From Sporosarcina sp. ANT_H38 (lineage in GTDB: Bacteria; Bacillota; Bacilli; Bacillales_A; Planococcaceae), in NCBI RefSeq assembly GCF_008369195.1, contig NZ_VOBC01000001.1, positions 496,001 to 560,000 of the forward strand: DNA of 64,000 bases. Reading direction: 5' to 3'. Both the position numbers and the translations under genes were made by a program. The notes under the pieces were generated by a model. The model saw only the letters and a program-made list of their open reading frames with translations, did not search any database and was not told where the DNA came from. Every line of letters starts with the position of its first letter. Position 1 is the stretch's first letter. Shown piece after piece: positions 1 to 9,521 of the stretch.

Positions 1-1102
1 AAATTTGGAATGCGTGCCCAGCTTCATGTGTTAACACATCGATATCACCAGACGTTCCGTTGAAATTAGAGAAGATGAAAGGTGATTCGTAATTATCGAT
101 GAATGTGCAATAGCCGCCCGCTTCTTTTCCAGTTTTCGCTTCGACGTCCATTAAGTTCTTGTCCGTCATAAATTTGAAAAATGCATCCGTTTCAGGTGAA
201 AGTTCAGAGTACATCTTTTTACCGTTTTCAATGATCCAATCAGGAGACCCTTGTGGCGTTGCATTGCCTGTAAGGAAGTCTAAGGATTGATCATAAAACT
301 TCAACTCGTCAACGCCTATCCGTTCAGCTTGGCGCGTGTAAAGGCGGCTTGCGAGTGGAACGATATGATCGCGCACTTGATCACGGAATTTCTTAACCAT
401 ATTCGCATCATAATCGATACGGTTCATCCGTACGTAGCCAAGTTCGACAAAGTTTTTATAACCGAGTGTAATCGCAATTTCATGTCGAAGTTTAACGAGT
501 TTATCATAGATTTCATCGAACTTTTCACCATTGTCAGCGTAGAATTTGTAAGTAGCTTCCATAGCTGACTTACGAACGGAACGGTCCGTTGATTCTGCAT
601 AGGGTCCCATTTGAGCAAGTGTCAGTGTTTTTCCATCAAATTCGATTTGTGAAGATGCGACGAGTTTCGAATAATCGGAAGTTAGTTTGTTTTCTTTTTG
701 CAACATACCGATGATTTCTGGAGAAAACGATTTAATGGCGTTATCAGCTAAAGCAAATAGTTGAGTACCCCATTTCTCTTCGAGTTGTGCTCTAAAAGGG
801 GTGGAGACCAGTTCTTTATAGTAAGCGGTTTCAAGCTCTTGGTACTCCGGTCCGATTTCATCGAAGTAATCGCGTTCTTTCTGATAGAACTCATCGTTCG
901 TATCGATGGAAGAACGGATATAGGCAAGATTGGACATTGTTGAGTAGTCTTTGCTAATTGTATTTATTTTTGCAATGACTCCATTTTGTTGGTCATAAGA
1001 ACTCGCTGAACGGAATTCCTGTAGTAGTGCATTAAAATTTTGTTTTACGTCTTCCATATTGGGCTTAGTGTATTGATAGTCTTCAAATTTTATCAAAATC
1101 AT
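1..1102 (-). CDS. M3 family oligoendopeptidase, N-terminal part (cut by window edge)
   Basis: This is a zinc metallopeptidase of family M3 that degrades short peptides in the cytoplasm. The visible 367 codons run off the left edge, so the C-terminal third is missing. Translation starts MILIKFEDYQYTKPNMEDV, and the last visible residues contain the zinc-binding motif HEAGH (H359, E360, H363), where the HExxH of M3 enzymes is expected. The start is the ATG at 1102, directly behind an AGGGGG ribosome binding site. The family is usually about 560-600 residues. It is transcribed away from the P-ATPase gene. I am sure of the family; the natural substrate cannot be told from the sequence. Confidence 0.9.
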   Translation of the reverse strand, partial: MILIKFEDYQYTKPNMEDVKQNFNALLQEFRSASSYDQQNGVIAKINTISKDYSTMSNLAYIRSSIDTNDEFYQKERDYFDEIGPEYQELETAYYKELVSTPFRAQLEEKWGTQLFALADNAIKSFSPEIIGMLQKENKLTSDYSKLVASSQIEFDGKTLTLAQMGPYAESTDRSVRKSAMEATYKFYADNGEKFDEIYDKLVKLRHEIAITLGYKNFVELGYVRMNRIDYDANMVKKFRDQVRDHIVPLASRLYTRQAERIGVDELKFYDQSLDFLTGNATPQGSPDWIIENGKKMYSELSPETDAFFKFMTDKNLMDVEAKTGKEAGGYCTFIDNYESPFIFSNFNGTSGDIDVLTHEAGHAFQI

Positions 1103-1320
1103 TCCCCCTGCTATTTTACTAGTGAAATACTTCACAGTTTCTATTGTCCGTGAAGTTCCGGAATATTGCAAAATAAATTTTCGTGTTTCATGCAATTCAT
1201 CATGAAAAGCTTTTAAAAGAGATTTCATACATTAACGGCTAGAAATAGAACAAAATAAGAAAGCGGTCTATTACTCGTATAGATTGGAAAGTTTAGAAGT
1301 ATGTGAGAGGGGTCTGGAGA

Positions 1321-3956
1321 ATGCTGAATGGAACTGAGCAATTGCTGGATACGGATGTGAAAATAGGATTAAGTGAAGAGGAAGCGAACAAAAGGCTAAT
1401 GAATATGGGGTTAATAAACTTACAGGAAGTAAAAGTCGCTCTTTGATACAACGGATTTTTGCGCAAATCAATAATGTGTTAATTTATGTACTAATCGCTG
1501 CTGCTGTTATTTCTGGAATACTAGGGGAAGTGGCAGATTCAATTATTATAGGATTGGTCGTTATCATAAATGCTATTGTTGGAGTCGTCCAGGAATCGAA
1601 AGCTGAGGAAGCACTTCTAGCGTTGAAAAATATGGCAGTGCCTAAAGCGCTGGTAAGAAGGAATGGCGTTCAGAAGGAGATACCGTCGGAAGAAGTCGTC
1701 CCGGGTGATGTAGTTCTTCTTGATGCAGGAAGATACGTTCCATGTGATATAAGACTGATCGAATCGGTAAATTTGAAAATTGAAGAGGCGGCACTGACGG
1801 GCGAATCCGTTCCGGTCGATAAGGACGCACATTTTACTGGAGAGCTCTCAATGCCAATTGGAGATCGAAAAGATATGGCTTTTATGTCGACATTGACTAC
1901 ATATGGACGCGCAACAGGAATTGCCATTGCAACAGGCATGAAAACGGAAATAGGGAAAGTAGCAGCTATGCTAGACAAGGAAGTGGATGACGAGACGCCT
2001 CTCCAGAAAAGTCTTGCTCAATTAGGTAGATATCTTGGTATTGCGGCTGTTGCCATCTGTGTCATCATATTTGCTATTGGTGTACTTCAAGGGCGTGACT
2101 ATTTGGAAATGTTTATGTTAGCGGTCAGTCTTGCTGTTGCAGCAATACCCGAGGGGATGCCTGCAATCGTTTCAATCGTCCTTGCTATCGGCGTTCAACG
2201 GATGATCAAGCAGAACGTCATCATCCGCAAACTCCCTGCTGTGGAAGCGTTAGGCTCTGTGGATGTTATCTGTTCTGATAAAACAGGGACGTTGACTCAA
2301 AATAGAATGACGGTAACAACGTTTTTTGCAGAAGGTACTTTAAACGAATTAAGTAAAGCCAATCTGGGAAATCCAGTACAAAAACTGTTATTTGAGAATA
2401 TCGCATTGTGTAATGATGCGACGTATTCTAATACTGGAGAAACAGGAGATCCAACAGAAATTGCCCTTGTCGTAGCGGCGACAGAATCGGGATTGGAAAA
2501 AGAACAGTTGGATAAAAACTATCCTAGAATCACGGAGTTACCATTCGATTCAAACCGGAAACGAATGACTACGGTACATCGATCTGCAGATGCAATTTAT
2601 TCACATACAAAAGGTGCAATTGACGGCATCCTGCAGAAGTGTACACATATTGAAGTTGCTGAAGGGTCAAGAATACTTGATGACAGCGACCGTCAATCCA
2701 TCTTGGAAGCTGCAATGACAATGTCTTCTCTAGCGTTACGTGTATTAGGCTCAGCCTATAAGATTGTAGAAGAAGCCAAAGCCATGGAACTAGATCAATC
2801 TGAGGAAGGATTGACATTCCTGGGCCTTGTCGGAATGATTGACCCACCGCGTGAAGAAGTAAAAGACGCGATTAAAGTTACGAAAGAAGCTGGGATTCGA
2901 ACAGTCATGATTACTGGGGATCATCAGGACACGGCATTTGCAATAGCGAAAGAACTAGGAATTGCGACTCAGAAATCCGAGGTAATTGAAGGGAAAGCAA
3001 TTGAATCGATGACGGTGGATCAATTGATAGAAAAAACCGGAGATATTAATGTCTATGCCCGTGTTTCACCGGAGCATAAGGTAAAGATTGTGCAAGCACT
3101 TAAAGCGAAAGATCATACAGTATCGATGACAGGGGATGGAGTTAACGACGCCCCATCATTAAAAGCGGCAGATATTGGCGTGGCAATGGGGATTACAGGG
3201 ACAGATGTTGCAAAAGGTGCAGCAGATATGATTTTGACAGATGATAATTTTTCATCAATCGTGAAAGCAGTCGAAGAGGGACGCACGATTTACCGCAATA
3301 TTAAAAAGTCCGTCATATTTCTATTGTCGTGTAATCTTGGTGAAATCATCGCGCTTTTTGCTGCTGTTTTACTAGGCTGGCCATTAGTATTACGCCCGAT
3401 TCATATTCTGTGGATAAATCTTGTGACAGATACATTTCCAGCGCTATCACTCGGCGTGGATCCTGAAGAACCCGGAGTAATGAAAGAAAAACCGCGACAC
3501 CGGAATGAGAGTATATTCAAAGGGTCTATTCCATTTTTGATTTTTAACGGATTATTGATTGGTATGATTACGCTCGTCGCTTTTATGGTAGGCGTATACC
3601 TATCAGGTGAGTATTCAGGCGGTTTCCTAGCCATGTTTTCATCTGTAATTCCAGAGAGTGCACTAGTTCATGGACAGACAATGGCTTTCATCGCACTGAG
3701 TTTTTCTCAGCTTATTCACTCACTTAACTTCAGATCGATGGACCAGTCTATATTTACCGCAGGAATTTTCAAGAATAAATTCTTAATCTATTCGATTTTG
3801 TTTGGAGTTGTTTTGCAGGTGATCATCGTAACAGTTGGTCCAATCTCAAAAGTCTTCAGTGTACAGTCGCTAGGGCTTATAGAATGGGTAGTTATTGTCG
3901 TTATGAGCCTGTTGCCTCTTATACTGAATGAGTTAGTTAAATTCATCAAAAAGTAA
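1321..3956 (+). CDS. Calcium-type P-type ATPase, interrupted by a one-base frameshift near 1403
   Basis: This is a cation-pumping P2A ATPase of the calcium family, acting in the membrane. It shows TGES in the actuator domain, the phosphorylated aspartate in DKTGTLTQN (about residue 320), PEGMPAIV in helix M4, GDGVNDAP in the hinge, and [12 protein letters not shown] in M6. The ATG at 1321 follows a GGAG ribosome binding site and starts the typical N-domain ([13 protein letters not shown]), but that frame stops at 1444-1446. The next frame supplies [19 protein letters not shown] from 1404 onward, so one base is missing around 1401-1404. Repaired, the protein would be about 878 residues, the normal length. 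As written, only a start at TTG 1443 gives a protein, and it lacks the N-domain. The cause may be a real mutation or a sequence error. Confidence 0.88.
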
Positions 3957-4060
3957 GGTATAGGCCAAAATTAACCCTTTTGTTGTTGAATGATGTATTA
4001 TGGAGTGTAGTGGCTTTGTAGCCAGGAATCCAAAATTGTAAGTGAGAGGTTGATACTACT

Positions 4061-4342
4061 ATGGAAATAACTGAGTATATTATCAAAAAAATTAACGATC
4101 CTACGGGGATCATTGCTGGAGAACGTTATGAATACCGATTGTATATTGATCTTGACGAAGAAGATGAGCTTTATTCTGAAGGTGGAACGGGCTTACGAGT
4201 GATTTTTGCAATTGACGAGGATGAAGGGCGTATTGCTTCTTATCACTTCTTTGAGCGTTCAAGTGAGAAAGTTCTTGAATTCGAACTTGAAGATGATGAA
4301 AAAGAAATTGTTCTTGAGTATTGCAGAACACATCGTGAATAG
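4061..4342 (+). CDS. Small acidic hypothetical protein (DUF6509-like)
   Basis: The product is 93 residues, acidic, and has no membrane segment or signal peptide. It contains the stretch DEEDELYSEGGTGLRVIFAI and ends in an acidic helix followed by a Cys-Arg-Thr-His tail. The pattern resembles the uncharacterised DUF6509 proteins found mostly in Bacillales; this assignment is from memory of the family and is moderate. The ATG at 4061 follows a GAGAGG ribosome binding site with a longish spacer of about eleven bases. It is a single gene closed by its own terminator at 4355. No function is proposed. Confidence 0.7.
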   Translation: MEITEYIIKKINDPTGIIAGERYEYRLYIDLDEEDELYSEGGTGLRVIFAIDEDEGRIASYHFFERSSEKVLEFELEDDEKEIVLEYCRTHRE

Positions 4343-4354
4343 AAATTAAGTAGA

Positions 4355-4391
4355 AGCCTGTACACATTTGATATGTGTGCAGGCTATTTTT
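4355..4391 (+). terminator. Rho-independent terminator after the small acidic gene
   Basis: AGCCTG-TACACA pairs with TGTGTG-CAGGCT across a short loop, and the stem is followed by ATTTTT. It lies 12 bases after the stop codon of the upstream gene. Confidence 0.85.
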
Positions 4392-4625
4392 ACTGTCTAG
4401 GAAATAATGAAGTATCGTACTGTGGTTAAAAGTTACTAGATAGATACTTTACGGCTAGCATACCGGAATTATAAAGAAATAATTTGTAAAAGAAATTATT
4501 TTACCAGAAAAGATGCTATGCTTAAATCAGATTATGTGTGTTTTAGTGTGTTTTGTTAGATAATGTGGAGAGTGGGTAAAGAAGTAATCTTTTACCCGAG
4601 ACTAATCTAATTGGAGTGTTTGCAT

Positions 4626-5609
4626 ATGAATAATGAAATCGTTGATATTACAATTATCGGGGGAGGGCCGACAGGACTTTTCGCTTCTTTCTATTCTGGA
4701 ATGAGGGAGATGTCGGTGAAAATAATCGATAGCTTACCACAGTTAGGAGGTCAGCTGATTGAACTGTATCCCGATAAAGATATATATGATGTAGGCGGAT
4801 TCCCTAAAATTCTTGCGAAAGACTTCGTGGCGAATCTAGTAACTCAGGCTCATTATGCTAAACCTGAAATACTTCTAGGTGAGACGGCTTTGTCAGCAAC
4901 GCGTGATGGAGATCACTTCATTCTTAAAACAGACAAAGGTACTCATTTGACACGTACCATTCTTTTGACAGCTGGTATCGGGGCATTCCAACCACGTAAG
5001 ATTGGACTTCCTGAAGAAGCCTCTTTTGAAGGAAACACACTTCATTACAGCATTAAGGACTTAACGATTTTCAAAGACAAAAATGTACTTGTTTGCGGAG
5101 GCGGGGACTCGGCAGTTGACTGGTCACTCATGTTGGAGGATATCGCTTCCAGTGTAACACTGGTTCACCGACGTGAACGCTTTACAGCGCATGAGACAAG
5201 TGTTAATCAATTAATGGAATCGAAAGTTGACGTAAAAACTTCTCGTGCTGTGAAAGCGATTGAAGGGGTAGATGGCAAAGTTAGTGGAATTGTCTTAGCA
5301 GAAAAAGACGGAACTGAAGAACGTCTTGACGTCGATCATTTAATCGTTAACTACGGAAATATTTCTTCACTTGGACCTTTGAAAGAGTGGGGTCTTGAAA
5401 TGGATCGCAATTCGATTATGGTTAACACTCGTATGGAGACAAATATCGAAGGCATTTACGCGGCTGGAGACATTACGAACTACGAAGGCAAAGTGAAATT
5501 AATTGCTGTCGGACTTGGTGAAGCACCGATTGCAGTGAATCACGCAAAAGCCTACGTCGATCCAAAAGCTAGATTGCAACCACTTCATAGTACAAGTATT
5601 TTTAGTTAA
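4626..5609 (+). CDS. Ferredoxin--NADP(+) reductase, thioredoxin-reductase-like type (YumC family)
   Basis: This flavoenzyme passes electrons between NADPH and ferredoxin or flavodoxin. The 327-residue product has the FAD-binding GGGPTG near the N-terminus, a second dinucleotide motif GGGDSAVDW near residue 160, and the C-terminal FAD contact YAAGDITNYEGKVKLIA. It lacks the CxxC redox pair of thioredoxin reductases, and the motif VNYGNISSLGPLKEWG and its length fit the YumC/YcgT type (about 330 residues). The ATG at 4626 follows TTGGAGTG; an upstream in-frame TTG at 4611 overlaps that ribosome binding site and is unlikely. It is a single gene. Confidence 0.88.
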   Translation: MNNEIVDITIIGGGPTGLFASFYSGMREMSVKIIDSLPQLGGQLIELYPDKDIYDVGGFPKILAKDFVANLVTQAHYAKPEILLGETALSATRDGDHFILKTDKGTHLTRTILLTAGIGAFQPRKIGLPEEASFEGNTLHYSIKDLTIFKDKNVLVCGGGDSAVDWSLMLEDIASSVTLVHRRERFTAHETSVNQLMESKVDVKTSRAVKAIEGVDGKVSGIVLAEKDGTEERLDVDHLIVNYGNISSLGPLKEWGLEMDRNSIMVNTRMETNIEGIYAAGDITNYEGKVKLIAVGLGEAPIAVNHAKAYVDPKARLQPLHSTSIFS

Positions 5610-5863
5610 TTATCACGTCTGTTGATTAACCATGTATTTGCATTAAATACTGGTGAGAAGGGCTTGATAACCTTCATTTTCACAGGACTATTTCCGGACT
5701 GCTTTCGGCTAACTATTCATGACAGATTTAAGTAGGAATTGCAATTCATTCCTCCTTAGAAATACTGTTGCGAATAGTTGCCTGTCGCGTTCATGCAATA
5801 TTCAAGTGGAAAATGCTGTTGCTTTGAAAGAAAAGAATAGATGATTTTCTAAAGAAATTGTAA
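5610..5863. other. Intergenic stretch with no gene seen
   Basis: I see no coding frame with a ribosome binding site. The only structure is the 12-bp palindrome GAATTGCAATTC at 5736-5747. Confidence 0.5.
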
Positions 5864-5889
5864 GTGCCCGAAGATACAATTTCGGGCAC
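5864..5889 (+). repeat. Hairpin sharing its loop with the dispersed repeat
   Basis: GTGCCCGAA pairs with TTCGGGCAC around the loop GATACAAT. The same loop sits in the plus-strand hairpin at 10241-10266, whose stem is GCCGCCAAA / TTTGGCGGC. The stems differ in both arms while the loop is kept, which suggests one hairpin family. Confidence 0.55.
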
Positions 5890-5910
5890 GCTAGTACTTT
5901 ATACAATGTG

Positions 5911-6245
5911 CTCCTTGCATACTTTAAGCAAAGATTATACATGTACTCATGTCATACCTTATAGAAAATAACACTTCTTTACTAGTAAAGAAGAGAGAAC
6001 CCTAAATAAAGTTTCAGCCGCCAAAATTGCATCTTTGGCGGCTTTTATCCATGGAGATGCCCCTCTATTCTTTCATCCCAAAGAACCTTAGCACTTCATG
6101 TACTTATGCATTTGGAGAGCGACGGATGAAGAACCACAATACGATTACCGAAAAAATATATAGGGATACGACAAAGTCGCATCCCTATATATCCAGAAAT
6201 CTTAGTAATGGTATAGAAGTTATTCAATCCAAAGGCAATCGTACA
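5911..6245 (+). repeat. Dispersed non-coding repeat, copy A
   Basis: This ~335-bp stretch matches, on the opposite strand, 10030-10372. Both copies carry, in the same order, CTTGC...AGCAAAG near the left end, a CCTTATAGAAA block, a GCCGCCAAA...TTTGGCGGC hairpin with a T-run (6017-6046), an ACTTATGCATTT block with GCGACGGATGAAG, GATTACCGAAAAA, and a 37-nt near-perfect hairpin (6156-6192). In the long stem an A-T pair here is a G-C pair in copy B, so the pairing is kept. No open frame is shared by both copies. It may be a MITE, a REP-like element or a structured RNA. Confidence 0.75.
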
Positions 6246-6312
6246 AGGAGCGCCCAGTGTTTACTTAATAAATTTTATGGGTAATTATAGTTATCAATAG
6301 ATGTGATAAGCA

Positions 6313-6339
6313 ACAAAAAACCACCATGACTATGGTGGC
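6313..6339 (-). terminator. Terminator of the membrane-protein/GntR operon
   Basis: CCACCAT-GACT-ATGGTGG at 6321-6338 is followed on the minus strand by a T-run (A-run 6315-6320). It lies about 65 bases past the stop of the minus-strand membrane protein gene. Confidence 0.8.
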
Positions 6340-6401
6340 TTTTATGTTGCTTGATAATAATATCCTATGCGCTTTTGATTCTTAGATGTGTCACTTTAAA
6401 A

Positions 6402-7508
6402 TTATAATAGGAAAGTAATAGTTAAGATGAGCAACAGCGGGAGGAATAGGATGACATATCCAATTGGATTTCCCATGTTGATGGTCCAGCCGACTCCGAA
6501 TCTTTTCTCTACAAAAATTGACGAATCATCTTTATTCACATAAAAGATCCCGGCTTTCCAGTACTTATCGTCGTCAAAATCAGTGATGCCAGCAAGAATA
6601 TCCTCTTCAACTGCGGCATCAATTCGTGAGCCACTCTGACCGACTTTGAAAGCATATATAGCTGTCGTGATTAGGGTGATTAGTAAGAAACCTAGCGGCA
6701 ACGCGAGCATAAGTGCAGCATTTCCAAGATCTTCATGGATTGTTGTAAGTTGTAGGAATCCGAGGAGTACGGTCGTGAGCACGCTTGTCATAAATAGAAG
6801 CCAACTCGTATATTTACGGAACGATAATTGTTGAACTTGAGATGTTTTACGTTTTGCGGCATTCAATTTGATGCCGGATTTTTTTGTAAATGCATTGATC
6901 CCTAGCATCATTCCTTGTATAACCAACAGAATGAGCAAAAGGGCGATTACAGAGAAGGGTGTTTTCGGGCTAAAGGCATCTGGTTGGCCACTTGGTCCCC
7001 AATGTATTGGAATCATGCTAGGTATACTACTGTATTGAGTTGCGGTATAGGCAATTAGACCAGTAGTAATAATCATTGGCAAAGCATAGAGAAATGAGGG
7101 CAGCATTTCGTCTTTTGTCCGAATTGCTAAATCAGCAATTCGAACTTGTTTCAAATGTGAGCCCCATTCATTGTCTCTCTTCAGACGTGTTGTTTTAGCG
7201 TGAAAATAAAAATAGAGTCCCATACTCAAAAAGATGATACCGAACTGAATCGCTAATCCAGTTAAGATGATTTTTTCTTCTGTCAGACTACTAGTGTTCG
7301 CCCAGGTAAAATAAGCAATCAGTAAGATGAGGCCGGTAATGAAAATAGTTACAGCATATGTTTTCTTGAATGAAGCAATTGTAGCATCTTCTGTATGGCT
7401 TTCTGGAATCGTTACACCGAACGCAATTGTCCGTCTCAATAAGAATGGGGTAGCAGATTGCAATACAAAGATAAAACCAATCATGACTGAAAAAATTGTA
7501 AGTCCCAT
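6402..7508 (-). CDS. DUF1648/DUF5808 multi-pass membrane protein (SdpI-like context)
   Basis: The product is 368 residues with about nine hydrophobic membrane segments. A DUF1648 module lies in the middle (IPIHWGPSGQPDAFSPKT), and the C-terminal part has the DUF5808 pattern DDDKYWKAGIFYVNKDD before a final membrane helix. DUF1648 is shared with the SdpI immunity family, but the role of this longer group is not established. The ATG at 7508 lies three bases after the stop of the GntR gene, and its AGGAGG ribosome binding site is inside the end of that gene, so the two are one operon. The GntR protein likely controls it. Confidence 0.8.
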   Translation of the reverse strand: MGLTIFSVMIGFIFVLQSATPFLLRRTIAFGVTIPESHTEDATIASFKKTYAVTIFITGLILLIAYFTWANTSSLTEEKIILTGLAIQFGIIFLSMGLYFYFHAKTTRLKRDNEWGSHLKQVRIADLAIRTKDEMLPSFLYALPMIITTGLIAYTATQYSSIPSMIPIHWGPSGQPDAFSPKTPFSVIALLLILLVIQGMMLGINAFTKKSGIKLNAAKRKTSQVQQLSFRKYTSWLLFMTSVLTTVLLGFLQLTTIHEDLGNAALMLALPLGFLLITLITTAIYAFKVGQSGSRIDAAVEEDILAGITDFDDDKYWKAGIFYVNKDDSSIFVEKRFGVGWTINMGNPIGYVILFLPLLLILTITFLL

Positions 7509-7511
7509 TGT

Positions 7512-7895
7512 TTACTCCTCCTTAATAGATAAAATGATTGATGATATAAGTTTATTAATAGCCTCGGGTTTCATCCCAAGTACGATTGCTTCTGCGATTA
7601 AAGGCTTTATTTCTAAAGAAATCCTTTCAAGATGATCCGAACGAATCTCATTTTGTGAAAGTGGATTAACGATAGCCCCTGACTTTGGAACAATCCGAAT
7701 GATTTCTTTTCTTTCAAGTTCATGGTAAGCCTTATTGACGGTATGCATATTCATGCCAAGGTCTGCTGCTAATGATCGAACGGATGGTAGCGCATCTCCG
7801 CCTACCAGTTTTCCGCGAGCAATCGCTTCGATTAGTTGCGAAGCTAATTGTGCGTAAATTGGTATATCCGATTCCGGTTCGATTTGGATGAACAT
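7512..7895 (-). CDS. GntR-family transcriptional regulator (YtrA/YhcF type)
   Basis: This is a 127-residue repressor-type protein: an N-terminal winged helix (ALPSVRSLAADLGMNMHTVN is the recognition region) followed by a short helical C-terminus of the YtrA subfamily and no large ligand domain. The start is the ATG at 7895, seven bases after GGGAGG; upstream in-frame codons overlap the ribosome binding site. It is the first gene of a two-gene operon with the DUF1648 membrane protein. A perfect 9-bp inverted repeat just upstream of the ribosome binding site (7911-7933) overlaps a TATAAT box, which fits autorepression. In this subfamily the partner is often an ABC transporter; here it is a single membrane protein. 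Confidence 0.9.
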   Translation of the reverse strand: MFIQIEPESDIPIYAQLASQLIEAIARGKLVGGDALPSVRSLAADLGMNMHTVNKAYHELERKEIIRIVPKSGAIVNPLSQNEIRSDHLERISLEIKPLIAEAIVLGMKPEAINKLISSIILSIKEE

Positions 7896-7910
7896 TTGAT
7901 TACCTCCCAT

Positions 7911-7933
7911 CTGTTATAACTATATTATAACAG
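7911..7933 (-). promoter_or_regulatory. Likely GntR operator overlapping the promoter -10 box
   Basis: CTGTTATAA and TTATAACAG form a perfect 9-bp inverted repeat with a 5-bp centre. On the minus strand it contains TATAAT. It lies 16 bases upstream of the GntR start, so a dimer bound here would block transcription of its own operon. The protein-site link is inference. Confidence 0.7.
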
Positions 7934-7970
7934 ATGTACATTATGACATATAGTGATATTGCGGAATTAA

Positions 7971-8006
7971 AATAAAAAAAATCCCCTAAACATGAAGTAG
8001 AGGGGA
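7971..8006 (-). terminator. Terminator of the PdaC-like gene
   Basis: On the minus strand CCCCT...AGGGG is followed by a run of about eight T. It begins about ten bases after the deacetylase stop codon. Confidence 0.8.
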
Positions 8007-8015
8007 AGTGATTGC

Positions 8016-9521
8016 TTATTGTAACTCTGAAACTGTGACAAACGTATAACCTTCACTTTGTAAATAAGCTAGAACTGAATCAAGACCTTCTGCTGTTGAT
8101 TGGTGAATATCGTGCATAAGAATAATACTTCCGTCTTTTGCTGAGCCTTTTACATGTGTAAGAAGCTGGTTAGGATCCCTGTGTTTCCAGTCAAGTGTAT
8201 CGATGTCCCATAGAACGACAGGTAAGTTTGTCTGACTGCGAACAGTCTTGTTAACTGCACCATAAGGAGGTCTGAACACAGTTGCTTCCTCACCAGTGAC
8301 ATTTTTAATAATGGAAGATGTCTTGTTTATTTCAGCTTGAACCTTTTCTACTCCTGCCTTAGTCAGATCGGGGTGATTCCATGTGTGATTCCCGAGCTCG
8401 TGTCCTGCTTCCTGGACTTTTTTTGCGATTTCCGGATAGTATTCAACCCGACTACCAAGCATGAAAAATGTTGCTTTTGCATCGTATTTCTTCAAAGTCT
8501 CAAGAATTTGCATAGTTACTTTAGGGTCGGGTCCATCATCAAATGTAAGGGCGATTTGTTTAGTACTATTATCGACTTCTTCCTTCCCGTCTTCAGTAGA
8601 GGTACTATTGTTTTCGTCTTGATCGGTAGAGGACTCTGTTTCTTTAGGAGGGGTAGCTGCATTTTCCTCCTTTGATGGATCTATGATATTCGCATTTTTA
8701 TCAGTATCATCAACTAGTAATTGGAATTCATCGGAAAGTAAATTTTTTACATCACTTAATGGGATTGCAACAATCGGAGGACCCATTGTTCCTGCTGTCA
8801 GTTCATTTTCTTCGAAGTAGATAATAAGTGATTCGTCCGTGATTGCGAAATTACGGAAATTTCCCCAAAGAGGTTCAGTTTTAATATCTACTACTTTTGG
8901 AAAAAGGTAATCTACTAGTAGAGGATCATTGTACAAAGTTTCACGCACTAAAGTAGAAACAATCTTAAGATGTTTAGGATCACGTCCGAATACATCTGCA
9001 ATTGTAAAGTTTTCTCCTGTTTCAGGATTTAAATGGAATGATCGAATTTCAGTAGTACCGTTTGCGTCTCCAGTTGTCCTGCTGTTAATAAGTACAAAAG
9101 AATAGTTTCCTGAATGATGAGGGAGCGTTTCAAAAGAGATATTCAATTCCCCTTTTATTTTACTGTCACTTTTCCTGTTTTCTGTCATCGTAGTCAAGTA
9201 ATCTTGTTTTGCATTCTTTATGTAAGTAGAAATCGCTTCATTGAATGGACTATGTAAACTTTGTGGATATTGAATAGCGAATGGTGTATATAAATCATTA
9301 GAGGTTTCAGTTATAAGTTTAATACCCGGATAATGGGAATCGCTCGTATCAATCACAACCGGAGCTGGGTTTGCACCTTGTTTCTTTTCATGGAGCGAAG
9401 CAGCCTCATTTTTGGTGGTTTGTGAAATTAAATAGATGGCCGACACAGTCAGTGCGACGATAGCGATTGAAAATGTAACGTCAATCCAAGAGGAACGACG
9501 CTTTCGGTGCGTTATTTTCAT
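8016..9521 (-). CDS. pdaC: Membrane-anchored polysaccharide deacetylase (PdaC-like, DUF3298 plus NodB)
   Basis: This enzyme removes acetyl groups from peptidoglycan or a related glycan outside the cell. The 501-residue product has an N-terminal membrane anchor (about residues 14-34), a DUF4163/DUF3298 region (about 60-270), an acidic Ser/Thr linker, and a C-terminal NodB domain. The NodB motifs are intact: TFDDGP, GNHTWNHPD (metal His pair), FRPPYG, and ILMHDIH. This architecture is that of Bacillus PdaC (YjeA), an N-acetylmuramic acid deacetylase; other NodB enzymes remain possible. The ATG at 9521 follows AAGGAG with an 8-base spacer. It is a single gene closed by the terminator at 7971-8006. 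Confidence 0.85.
   Translation of the reverse strand: MKITHRKRRSSWIDVTFSIAIVALTVSAIYLISQTTKNEAASLHEKKQGANPAPVVIDTSDSHYPGIKLITETSNDLYTPFAIQYPQSLHSPFNEAISTYIKNAKQDYLTTMTENRKSDSKIKGELNISFETLPHHSGNYSFVLINSRTTGDANGTTEIRSFHLNPETGENFTIADVFGRDPKHLKIVSTLVRETLYNDPLLVDYLFPKVVDIKTEPLWGNFRNFAITDESLIIYFEENELTAGTMGPPIVAIPLSDVKNLLSDEFQLLVDDTDKNANIIDPSKEENAATPPKETESSTDQDENNSTSTEDGKEEVDNSTKQIALTFDDGPDPKVTMQILETLKKYDAKATFFMLGSRVEYYPEIAKKVQEAGHELGNHTWNHPDLTKAGVEKVQAEINKTSSIIKNVTGEEATVFRPPYGAVNKTVRSQTNLPVVLWDIDTLDWKHRDPNQLLTHVKGSAKDGSIILMHDIHQSTAEGLDSVLAYLQSEGYTFVTVSELQ

Noticed and set aside
6027..6284. Open frame within repeat copy A
   Set aside because: The frame is not kept in copy B and covers a hairpin; the repeat is non-coding.
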